From positions 124,001 to 188,000 of the forward strand of contig NC_045148.1 in assembly GCF_008831285.2 (NCBI RefSeq): DNA of 64,000 nt, written 5' to 3'. The position numbers were made by a program, and so were the translations under genes. Every line of letters begins with the position of its first letter. The stretch's first letter is position 1. This stretch comes from Nymphaea colorata. Lineage: Eukaryota > Streptophyta > Magnoliopsida > Nymphaeales > Nymphaeaceae. The notes beneath the pieces were generated by a model. That model ran no database searches. It worked only from the letters and a program-made list of their open reading frames with translations, and was not told the origin of the DNA. This document shows, piece after piece, positions 22,318 to 32,699 of the stretch.

Positions 22318-24675
22318 ATGTCTGCCTTCCGCGGGAAGTACGCCGGTAACATCTCTCTCTCTCTCTCTCTCGCTCTTTCTCTTTTGGTTACCCTGAGTTT
22401 GTTCGTTGAGTGAGTTTGATGTGGATCGCATTCTTTATTTCACTTCTCCTGCCTTGGCTGTTCTCGTTTGGAGCCTCTGGAAGCGACTGGAGGCAGATCG
22501 CTCCGCGGGCTGATCTGTTTTCGAGCTTTCCTTTGTGGAGTTCGCTTTCATTAGGGCAGATCTAGTGCCTCCGGAGCGTTTTGGTGTTTTCTTAGGGTTA
22601 TACGTGGTGCGGGTTTGTCGATCTGTCCTCGAGTCTTTTTTTTTTTTACCTTTGTTTTTCTTTTCCTTGTTATTTTTTGTGATCTGCATCCTCTTTTGCA
22701 TCTAGATCTGGCTTTGTTTGCCTTTTTGTGCATATCTGGTTTTGGATGGACCTTAACCTTCGGTTTGGTTCGTACACAGTGCTCTATGCTGGGTTGTGGC
22801 TATTGGTTTTCACAGATCCGTTGCTTCCGTAGATAGATCAGTTTACTTGGCCTTCTTTGTCCATTTTCTTTTTCAGTTCGCATTTCTTGAACATCACAAT
22901 CCGGTTCTCAACACCTAAAGAGTATTATTTTTAGGGTTCAAGCGGGTTCTAATTTTTTTTTTTAGTTCTTGAAATCTTCCTTGAGGCACATGATTAGGAA
23001 AAAGGCAGAAGGTTTTTCCCGTTTCGGACTACAAAAAGAAGAAACAGGGGATGGGATATTGGACATAGATATTTCTTCTTCTTTTCCTTTTCTCTGTACG
23101 ATCCAAAAACACCAAACTGCACCTATTTTCTATCCTGTTTGTATTTGTTTAATTACGCTTTTTAATCCAAATTATTCACTCTTTGTTCTCTGATATTTTC
23201 TGCATATGATCTTCTTATTCTGCTTCTTATTATCATCCATTGTTCAATATTTACTTATTTTCTTACATTTTCTGCTGGTTTTCTCATTTTATCGATCTTC
23301 CATCTTCATTTCTCCCTTGGTGGTAGCGAACTTGTTGTTATGGATTAACGTCTCTGCGTATTATTGGTCTTTCCATCAAATGGTTGTCGTTCTTCTCAAA
23401 CGTTTTGTTGTTCATTTTGATCCGAGGATCAAGGGGATCTATTTGTCTCTCATTTTAGATGTCTAGTACCTCTTCTGGCCCGAATGTTCTGCCGACCATA
23501 CCATGTTAAATCCCCTCTTATCAATGGTGGTTTAGATACAAATTTTAATCCCTTTGCTGTTTGATTATTGGGCGGATCTTGTTGTTTGACGAAGCCACCG
23601 TCTTTCTTCTCCCATGTTCTACTCAGATGAGCTCATCGCCAACGCGGCCTACATCGGCACCCCGGGCAAGGGTATCCTTGCTGCCGACGAGAGCACTGGC
23701 ACGATCGGCAAGCGTCTTGCCAGCATCAACGTCGAGAACGTTGAGTCCAACCGCCGGGCCCTCCGCGAGCTCCTCTTCTGCACTCCTGGCTCTCTTGAAT
23801 GCCTGAGCGGAGTCATCCTCTTCGAGGAGACCCTGTATCAGAAGACGGCCTCCGGAAAGCCCTTCGTCGAGGTTCTCAAGGAGGGCGGTGTCCTTCCGGG
23901 CATCAAGGTTGACAAGGGCACCGTCGAGCTCGCTGGCACCAACGGCGAGACCACCACCCAGGGCCTCGACGGCCTCGGCGAACGCTGTGCGGAGTACTAT
24001 AACGCAGGTGCCCGCTTCGCCAAATGGAGGGCCGTCCTCAAGATCGGACCCAACGAGCCCTCTGAGCTCGCCATCCATGAGAACGCCTACGGCCTCGCTC
24101 GCTATGCTAGCATCTGCCAGGAGAACGGTCTCGTCCCCATCGTCGAACCGGAGATCCTTGTCGACGGCTCTCACGACATCGACCGCTGCGCCTATGTGAC
24201 GGAGCGCGTCCTAGCTGCCTGCTATAAGGCCCTCAACGACCACCATGTTCTCCTCGAGGGCACCCTCCTCAAGCCGAACATGGTCACCCCAGGCTCCGAC
24301 TCCGCCAAGGTCACGCCAGAGGTCATTGCCGAGTACACTGTCCGGGCCCTTCAGAGGACCGTCCCAGCTGCCGTGCCCGCCATCGTCTTCCTCTCTGGAG
24401 GACAGAGCGAGGAGGAGGCCACTCGCAACTTGAACGCCATGAACCAGCTCAAGACCAAGAAGCCATGGAGCTTGTCATTCTCCTTCGGTCGTGCCCTGCA
24501 GCAGAGCACACTCAAGACATGGAAAGGAAAGGAGGAGAACGTTTCGGCTGCGCAGGCTGCTTTCCTATCCAGGTGCAAGGCCAACTCCCAGGCGACTTTG
24601 GGTACATACAAGGGCGATGCTGCTCAGGTGGCGGGCGCATCCGAGAGCCTGCACGTCAAGGACTACAAGTATTAG
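22318..24675 (+). CDS. FBA: Fructose-bisphosphate aldolase, class I, cytosolic
   Basis: Two coding exons join as 22318-22345 and 23627-24675, giving 358 residues, the standard length of plant cytosolic aldolase. Exon 1 encodes MSAFRGKYA plus the first base of an Asp codon; the intron is GT-AG (22346-23626). The product cleaves fructose 1,6-bisphosphate to dihydroxyacetone phosphate and glyceraldehyde 3-phosphate in glycolysis and gluconeogenesis. Visible landmarks are the [10 protein letters not shown] block near residue 25, the FAKWRAVLK active-site segment (Lys about 142), and the Schiff-base signature [10 protein letters not shown] with the catalytic Lys at about 225. The C-terminus ends in Tyr (HVKDYKY). 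The N-terminus begins directly with the conserved core, without a plastid transit peptide, which supports the cytosolic class. Third codon positions are strongly G/C biased. The minus-strand frame across exon 2 is a shadow. Confidence 0.97.
22346..23626 (+). other. FBA: Aldolase first intron
   Basis: This 1281-bp GT-AG intron lies after codon 9 plus one base. It starts GTAACA, runs at once into a CT repeat (22352-22370) and stays T-rich to the ACTCAG acceptor. An ATG at 23614 inside the intron opens a frame that continues into exon 2; the true N-terminus comes from exon 1, since [17 protein letters not shown] matches the family. Long T-rich first introns near the start codon often raise expression in plants; that role is only inferred here. 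Confidence 0.9.
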
Positions 24676-24907
24676 AGAAGTTTGCTTCTTTGTCTTCCCT
24701 GCATCTTTATTCAGGTGAAGTTATGAATTTATGATCAATCATAAGAGAGCGAGCGACATAGGTTGTTAGGTTTTGCTCTATGAGGGATTTTCTTTTAAAT
24801 TTGTTCTGGTTTTGTTTTGTTCCTTTTTTTTTTTTGCGGAATGTTCCCTTCCTTTTGTTGTCTTTTTTGTTCAATCTGGTTAACAGTAAGACATGCATTT
24901 TATGATC

Positions 24908-24913
24908 AATAAA
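24908..24913 (+). terminator. FBA: Polyadenylation signal of the aldolase gene
   Basis: AATAAA lies about 230 bp after the stop codon, following a T-rich stretch. The position fits a plant near-upstream element; use is not proven. Confidence 0.55.
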
Positions 24914-25299
24914 CGCATGGACAAGGGACTCCTATCGGCGACATTTGTGGTTCCTTCATTGCTAATTCAATCTAGCTTAACTTTACTTTCTTTTCTTTTA
25001 CCGTCTGTGTAAGAAGCTTCTGGTTTTCAGTTTATATCCGGGAACTGAGAATGAGCGATTTCGATGAGGATCATTGTATGAATGTGCTTCTTCCTGATAT
25101 CTCTTTATGAAAGCTGCAAACCACAAAGCTGCGGCCTCATCTCTATCATCATTGTTTCTAATTTCGTTGATTTCCATTCCCTTTTGTCCTCTTAACTCTT
25201 GCTCACTTGAAGAACGTGGTTTATAACACTCCATGTTTTCATTTTGAACCTTTTGTGGTCATGTTTTACCGCATTGTCATCTTCCCATCATCGTCTTGG

Positions 25300-25715
25300 A
25301 TGACACCCCCTTAAAATCTCATTTTGTTTTCTAAACTGTGTTTTAAGACCTGGTTTGTCTGTTTGGATGACTATCCAAACCAAGGTCTTAACTTATTTGA
25401 ACTTGGTTTTTTTTTTTTTATTTTGGATGACAAAAACCATTTTGGTGAAGCTACTAGAAATGAACTTCAGCTGAACATTAATGAGTTTGAAATAACAGTT
25501 GAACAAATACAATCACACATTATGTACAATTATAGTATTTTATTAGATTGGTAAGAGTTCATTCTTTCTTTCTCTTGAAGCACCGGTACACTCGTAAAAA
25601 TTGCCTACATTAACATGGAACTAGGGGGGGACATACATGGATCTTGTGGAGGGGGTAAGTGATCCACAAAGTCAGTACAAAATCTACATATATATATATA
25701 TGTCCCTTTTTAAAG
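25300..25715 (+). repeat. Dispersed repeat, inverted partner at 32288
   Basis: This non-coding stretch of about 400 bp matches the reverse complement of 32288-32695 in order along its length. Shared blocks include CTTGAAGCACCGGTACACTC, TTACGAGTG (inverted), GATCTTGTGGAGGGG, TTTGGATGACTATCCAAACC and GTCCCTTTTTAAAG. The two copies are diverged, with several short indels. No terminal inverted repeat or target duplication was found, so the repeat class is unknown. Confidence 0.75.
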
Positions 25716-27825
25716 TCAAAGAAACATCAAGAAATGCCGGATTATCAGTGCCCTCAACTACACAAGAATCAAGTGAGTGACAAAAACCTGCTTTCAATGT
25801 TTGTTTCAATCTGCAGATCAGAAAAGGAGATATGATGAATAGATTACACCTGTAGATACCAATAGAGCAATCCAACTAGTGCGCAAGATTGGCAATTTGA
25901 TAAATGGTTTGGAGCTAGTTGTAATTGGTCTCAACCAAATGGACCATTTAAAGGGAAACACGTTAAGCTAGCACAGTTTGCTTTTTCAACTAAACTTTGA
26001 GTTATAGCAGGACTAGTTTGATGCCACTCATATATTTAGCAAATAAAATCAAGAAATGCCAAAAGTTTGTTACTTATAAGACAAATAGAAGAGTGTAGAT
26101 AACAATACATATATTTGCAATCTCCTTGGAGTTTGAGTCTAAGTGCACATAATGGCATCATAAGTTGCTCCGGTAAAATCTAATTTTCTTAAATCATGCA
26201 CTTGAAAGATTTGCCTATGATAGAACCAACCGGAACTCACTTTCCATTAAATAACGATATATGACATCAATTTAATGTTTAATATTGAAAAAATAAGAAG
26301 GCTAGGAATTTCTACGGTTTTGGATTCCCTTCACTCACTAGTGCCAAATCTAGATAAAGGACAGAATTAATACTATTGAAAAATCAGGTTGCAATTAGAT
26401 AGACTTTCTGAATATCGATATGCAGAATACATGTGCATTGACATGATTTATACATAGATCTAACCCTGCAATTCCAAACAAGTTAGTTGATTATCATAGT
26501 AACAAGTTATAGTACTCTGGAATGCTATATGACATATTAGCGAAAAAAAAAAGAGGCAAGAAGCATCAACGTAAAAACATCTGCAGCAGCAAACTTTACC
26601 TCTATCGGCCACTGACAGGAAACACAATTACAGTAATTAACTGCAGAACACTTCTCAATAGCAGAGAAAAACTTGTAACGAACCATCAAAGCAACAAAGG
26701 AGGCAGCGAGGAGTCTCAAAGTTGGGGTTCTTTGAAAGGAGCTTCGAACCTGGGTAGGGGCCTCTGCGAGATTGGGGCTCCTCCCATGAAGGACTCTTTG
26801 CTGAATGTTATTCTGGCAGTCGAGGACAAATGGCCTCTAGAAAGGCGAGCAGTGAGGTTGATTTGAAGAGCAAACGAAGGTGATGCAATAAACTCAAGCA
26901 ATCTAGCCGACGTTTAGCACCTGGTCGAACACAAGGCACTACAAAAGATCCACAGAGAAAGAGTGAGAGAAACCCAGGTGACTTTGGTCCTAATATGCTT
27001 ACCAACAATGGAATTCATGCCTGCCATGATTATGAATGAGGTCTCTCCCACGATCGAGGTTTCCTGCCTCCAATGACAGAGTTTAGCTCTGTCACTGATG
27101 TTCCAATGAATGAAAATTCCCTGCGCGGTTTCTGCGGGCACCCAAAACGAATAGTGGGGGGCAGGCTTTTCAAAACTTTTCATCAAAACTGAGTTTCCCA
27201 TATATCACTGTCGTCCAAATACTCACAAAACAGGGTTTTCAAGGCAAAACTAGTTTTTGCCTCTCAAAACCAACTTCCAAAGTGCCATCCAAACGCGGCC
27301 TAATAGTTGTCGATCTTATGTGAGGATGCTTTTGTCCTTGTTTCACAGGGTCCTCAGTATCACTGTCACTGCAGTTGCTAGTTGGTATCTGGTGGATGAG
27401 TGTTGTCGTCGCCAGAGCGGCTTCTATAATGAAAGGGCGAGCGTTTCTTCCATTCATGGGTCCCTACAGTCACACTCCCATGTGCCTAAAGACGCTTGCG
27501 TTCTGCTCCTAACACCATCGATCCCTATCTCGCGTCATATTAACAACGCTTAGTCAGAATTGAGATTCAGGGAATTGCGGTTCACAACCTACAAGATGAT
27601 GAGGGTGCGGGTGAAGGGCCTACCAGGTTCTGTCTTTATCCATTGAGCCTAGGAATTGGTTGGCACAGGTGAGAGCCATGCCTACCGGTCCTGCAAGTTG
27701 GTCGGCACAGTCGAGGGCCAGCTGGGCGCAGTCACAGGTACACAGTTTCTGACGTCCCCTGCTCCACTGGCTTTGAATCCTTTGGTTTAAGCAAAAGGTG
27801 TCTTTCTCTTTGGCTTTTCTTGGGA
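25716..27825. other. Spacer left of the nested retrotransposon complex
   Basis: No gene was recognised. Open frames at 26522-27008 (both strands), 26914-27201 and 27239-27553 are unassigned. The stretch ends in the TATTA (27826-27830) that forms the target duplication of copia element B. Confidence 0.45.
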
Positions 27826-27830
27826 TATTA

Positions 27831-27987
27831 TGTAGAAAATAGATCAAATAATAAAAGAGGACACAATTTTACTTGGTTCGGTCAACAGACCTGTGTCCAC
27901 GAGAAACAACTTCACACCCTTCTTGTGATTTTCTTCATTATGTTGTGCATAGAAAACAATACATAATATAATGTTCCAATCCCATAA
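27831..27987 (-). repeat. Copia B 3' LTR, outer fragment
   Basis: This aligns with 39074-39230 of the 5' LTR and ends in CCCATAA, where the Harbinger element begins. The plus strand starts TGTAGAAAATAG, just after the TATTA target duplication. Confidence 0.93.
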
Positions 27988-28239
27988 GAGGTCGTTTGAT
28001 TGTTGTCCATTAGGACAGGACAGACAGGACGTCCTGTCTATTACACCACTGTCCTGTCTTCATGGACAATGGTGTTCCTTGTCCACCGTTTGATGATTTT
28101 AAGAACAGAACATTATGTTCTTCTTGTCCGGCGTTTATTTTATGTGTGTCTGTTTTGTCTGTCTTGTCTGACGTTTGTTTTTGTCTTGTTCGATCTATCC
28201 GTTCTGTCCGATATTTAATCATGTCTGACGTTTGTACTG

Positions 28240-29360
28240 AAAGAAACCTTCAATTTCAATATCTCACGTATTTATTTCTATAGAATATTTTATTTACAAG
28301 TACAACTTCATCAACAACAAATAAGAAAAAACAAAAAACTTAGAAGCCTTTTATCAGGAAATACAAAGAACAAAGGGAGAAACATTCACATCACATTGGA
28401 AGGAACATGTTCAATAAGAGCATGCGCCCTTCACCTTAGTTTTGAAAGTATTTCAAATGAACTCTTCTTATAAGGAGTAAAAGCATACATTTAATCAAAT
28501 ACACAGGAAGCAGTTCAGAATGTCACAACCACAGTTGTGACAAAGCTTTTATGAAAAACTAGAAAAACAGCTGACACTTTAGCTTTTATGAAAAACTAGA
28601 AGACCAACTGACACTTTCACAACAAGAATGTTATGGAAAGAAAGAGATCTGACGGGTCTCTTAGCCACAACATGACATCTCTTCAAATATCTTTACAGTT
28701 CAAGCAGGAAAGTACAACATTGACATATTCGCCTGTATCACAGCATTGTAGAGAACAATGAGAAAGACAACATCATCAATTTCCTTCTAGTGGTAACAGA
28801 AAGGCACCTAGCCACCATCCAAAGGATCATGTCAGGGCAGAATCATGCCTAGGCAACGCCTTCACCACCACTGATGAACTAAAACACCATGGTCCCGTAC
28901 AAATTGTTTAAAACATTCAATTGTTGAAAGCCATAAAACAAAAACAACTATGACAACTTGCTAGATAACTAGTCTTCTATCACACACACTACTCTTCCCA
29001 TCGAAGTCATGCAATACTTGAGAAGATGCATTACCGTCTGGTTCCTGCATTTTAGAAATTAAAAAGACAAACAAATAATTAGGTTATCACCATAAAGTAT
29101 TAAAATAATAAAGTATAATTAAAACAATGACATATAATATCATGATAATGTTACACAATCAATAACTTACTTGAAACATAATCATTCCACATTTTTGAAG
29201 TAATCTGCTCACGAAGTTCATTGTTGCTACCACGTATTTGCGTTTGTTCAGTATTTTTATCATCATTTATAATTTCACTTACTTCACTATCATTTATATT
29301 ATCAGAGGGAAATTGTTCAGCATTTGGATTGTGGTTGATTATAAAATTATGAAGAACACA
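28240..29360. other. Harbinger 3' non-coding region
   Basis: This lies between the transposase stop and the left inverted repeat. No frames of note. Near 28530-28600 there are two copies of a CTTTTATGAAAAACTAGAA phrase, a short direct duplication. Confidence 0.6.
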
Positions 29361-29366
29361 TGTTGC

Positions 29367-30452
29367 TTATACAATTTTAACTTGAGTGGATATTGGATAT
29401 GACACATGATTCTTCAAAATTAGAAACCTTGCCTTAAGCAAACCAAACACTCTCTCCATAGTAGTGTGCAAAGATGAATGTCTATAGTTGTACAATTCTT
29501 CTTTTGTCTCAATTTGCCTAGATCCAGACACATTAAACTCTGATAGATGGTACCGACATCTTCTATATAGAGTTAATAATCCGACAATATTTGGGTATTT
29601 AGCATCAGCAAGATAATATTTACCTATTTCATAATCAACAATATATGTTTTGTCAGTCAAACAATTAAATTAATGATAGTAAATTTAAATCATGAATTTT
29701 ATTTTCTTACCATGTGGAATTTCTAATGGATGAAGATTATCTTCCAGTGCACTATACAATACTCGGCTAGTATGTAGTGAAACCGCATATCGAATCCCAC
29801 CACTGCTAAAACATTTTGAGATAAGAACCGTTTTATATTTCGCCAACGATTTTGGCCATCTCTTCGGACACATACTGTAATGTGTGTACCATCAATTGCT
29901 CCCAAACAATCCTATTGATACGTGATATGTGTTAGTATTCTAAATGTTTTACCATAAATAAAAATGTTGACTATATCTATTATGGATAATATGGAAAGAA
30001 ACGTGGATCTCCTCTAACTTGAGCTGGTGTAGTATCATCTCTACGTCCCATGTATTCATGTGCAATACGAAGAATTGCTTTCAAAACTAAGTTGAAGTAC
30101 TTACTAATTGTTTGTCCTGAGTGCTGAAAATCATATTGGGTTCGTCGATTTCGTTGATCATGTCCCAAAGTAACGAGAAACATCGCTACTTGATCTTCAA
30201 TTGTGATTTCTCTTGCATCACACAATAACTCTCTACTTTTTAGCAAATTGCATAATAATGCATATGTTCGTTGATCTACCCTCAATAGATCTAAACAATT
30301 TCTTGGGTGTCTGTGCATACAGTCATGCACAAATTGGCTCCTGCTAGTCGATTAGTACCTACTAAATTTCTAGTAGGTCTACTTTGAGCTTTCAAGCGTT
30401 CCATCATCAACCACATAATAAGAATAAAGATAATTGTGGATATTTCGTCCAT
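29367..30452 (-). pseudogene. PIF/Harbinger transposase, broken
   Basis: In order: an N-terminal part from MDEIS (30452), the SQFVHDCMHRHPRNCLDLLR segment reached by a frameshift near 30340, a helix-turn-helix region (EDQVAMFLVTLGHDQRNR), GDPRFFPYYP, then the nuclease domain. The catalytic residues are readable: Asp in GAIDGTHI, Asp in YYLADAKYP, and Glu in MERVFGLLKARF. The exon junction of HGKYYLADA is restored by an 87-nt GT-AG intron (29710-29624). A second intron or decayed junction lies near 29980-29925. A frameshift inside the DDE domain (YILA to SRVLYSALED) and the lost residues there mean no intact enzyme is encoded. Confidence 0.88.
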
Positions 30453-30675
30453 CCTGATAATAAATACACAAATTTCATGAGAACAAACACTATTTAATTG
30501 CAAAGAATTGAAAAAAAAAATAATTGCAAGCATGAGTTCATAGCAATTTACTATATATTGCAAATTATAAACAATTAAAAACATAAAAAATACACTATTA
30601 TGAACAATTATCATATATCACAAATTACAAACAATTACACACATCAAAAATAACGCATAATTACAAACCTGTCGT

Positions 30676-31500
30676 TTAACCAATCTGCATGCGCAAGCAA
30701 GTAACCTGCAACTCACGTGGCATCATAAGAAAAGCGTTTGCTTTATCAAAATTAGAAAGTAAATCAACTGATCTGAAAAACAAGTGATTATCTATTTCCC
30801 CTTTTGCATGCATATCTCTTAAAATTGCTCTACTCTTTTGCAAAATAGCTGCAGGTTGGGTTTCCACAAGTTGCCGTATGTACTCACCAATGGTTTCAAA
30901 AGTATCATCATTTATGGTTGTGGAGGTTCTCGCTCTTTCGTTTCCCCTCATGCTGTTAGAGGTTTCTCCCTGAGTATGAGTATTGCTATCCATTGGTGAA
31001 GTAGGTAACTGAAAATCATTCTCATCTTGCTCATGCACATTTATTTGTATATCATCTAGTGGCCTTCTATCTACGCCACTCCTATTGTCACCCAATGCAG
31101 TAGAAGAACCCCAAATTTCCATTGCATGCTCATAATATTTTCATGTTGCTGGCAATTTATATTTTTTTCTATTTGGGTACTTTTGTATATACTCTTTCCA
31201 CACGTTATCATCCGCTTATATAATTTTTTTATCTGGGTCCCACCCAAATCCTGAAGCATTAAGCATCTCTTTCATCACTTGTAAGTCAGGTTTTGCTCTT
31301 TTCAACTTGTTTCGAATTTTCTTTAATGTGAATATTGGTCCATATGCTTCCATCATTTTTTGTTCAACCACCTTCATAGTTGTTTCTTTTAATCCACCTG
31401 ATGTTCGCATTCCTAGAATCTTAGCATGCTCCAACATCATGTCAAATAAAAACTGCACTTGATCTTCATCCCACTGTAGTTTGTCATGGTGGCTACTCAT
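30676..31500 (-). pseudogene. Harbinger SANT/Myb-like protein, two stops
   Basis: This is one continuous frame from MSSHHDKLQWDEDQVQFLFD to the stop at 30676, interrupted by stops at 31218-31216 (after GWDPDKKII) and about 31143-31141 (before KYYEHAMEIWG). The N-terminal 95 residues form the Myb/SANT-like DNA-binding domain found in the second protein of PIF/Harbinger elements, with WDEDQVQFLFDMMLEH and a SGFGWDPDKK end. The C-terminal part is acidic and Thr/Ser rich. In the family this protein binds element ends and helps the transposase enter the nucleus. No frameshift is needed to read through, only the two stops. Confidence 0.85.
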
Positions 31501-32287
31501 CTAAGTTTAACAAATAAAAGTACAAGAAAATCAAGCAATTTAGTTACATGAAATAAGTTAAACAATTGACTGCTTGTGCAAATAAACAAATATACAGTAA
31601 TAATATGAAAAGTGAATGCTAAACATAAATCCTTGATATTCTTCGGCAGCATTAAATTTCTATAAGCAGGGACTGTAGTTGAGATGAATTTCTGTTAAAG
31701 TCATTCAAGCCAGAAGTCATTGAATGGCCACATGAAGCCAAGACCAACAATTAAGAATTAATTTAGGATTACTTACCATCATAGTTCTCCTATGAAAATT
31801 CAACAATATGATGAGCACCCATTTTCCCAAGTTGGATTACTTACTACGTTCCTTATCAGGCCAAGCTTTACGCCAAGACCAGCAATGAAGAATTAATTTG
31901 AGACGATAGCTAAGAATTCATCAACTAACTTTTAAATGTCATATGCTGTGAAGGAAACAAAATGAGATAAATAGGCTCGATTCAACTTGATTTTGAAAAC
32001 TAGATCAGACTTTTGGGTGAGTATGACGTTAAGAACCCACTACGTAAGGATATCATAAAACCTGATACTACATTTTCTTACTATAAACAGTAGGTAACTC
32101 AGACATATTTAGATGCAGATCTGAATACTATGGGTAAGGCCACCCAAGAAGGCTAACATTGTAGATTTTTCTTTTTAATTTCCACTTAAATGCCGTCAAA
32201 CAAAACAAACAAACAAATATATACAGTTTCCTTCTTGAGGGTACCGATAATCCAACATCTCATGATGTTTCCTTCTTGATTTCAAAC

Positions 32288-32695
32288 TTTAAAAAGGGAC
32301 TTATTCTATATATATATATATATATTGTACTAACTATATATATATGTTGTACTAACTTTGTGGATCACATAGCCCCTCCACAAGATCCATGTATGTCCCC
32401 TAGTTTCCAGTTATTGTAGGCAATTTTTACGAGTGTACTGGTGCTTCAAGAGAAAGAATGAATGAACTGTTACCAATCTTATACATAATGTGTGATTGTA
32501 TTTGGTTAACTGTTATTTCAGTCTTTAATGTTTCAGTCTTTATTGCTAATAGCTTCACCAATATGGTTTTTATCATCCTCAAACAAAAAAAAAATAGTTA
32601 AACCTTGGCTTGGACAGTCATCCAAATAGACAAACTAGGTCTTAAAACACAGTTTGAAAAACAAAATCAGGTTTTAAGGGGTTGTCATCAAACCC
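32288..32695 (-). repeat. Dispersed repeat inside Harbinger, partner of 25300
   Basis: This is the reverse-complement relative of 25300-25715. It sits between the SANT gene and the right end of the Harbinger element, and also contains TA microsatellites (about 32308-32326 and 32334-32345). The copy is either part of the Harbinger's long 5' region or a separate insertion into it; the sequence does not decide. Confidence 0.7.
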
Positions 32696-32699
32696 CTCA

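Noticed and set aside
23623-24174. 183-residue frame antisense to aldolase
   Set aside because: It is a shadow of the G/C-rich aldolase codons on the other strand.
27240-27305. CCATCCAAACGCGGCC as a Tourist-type right end
   Set aside because: No partner left terminus was found within reach.
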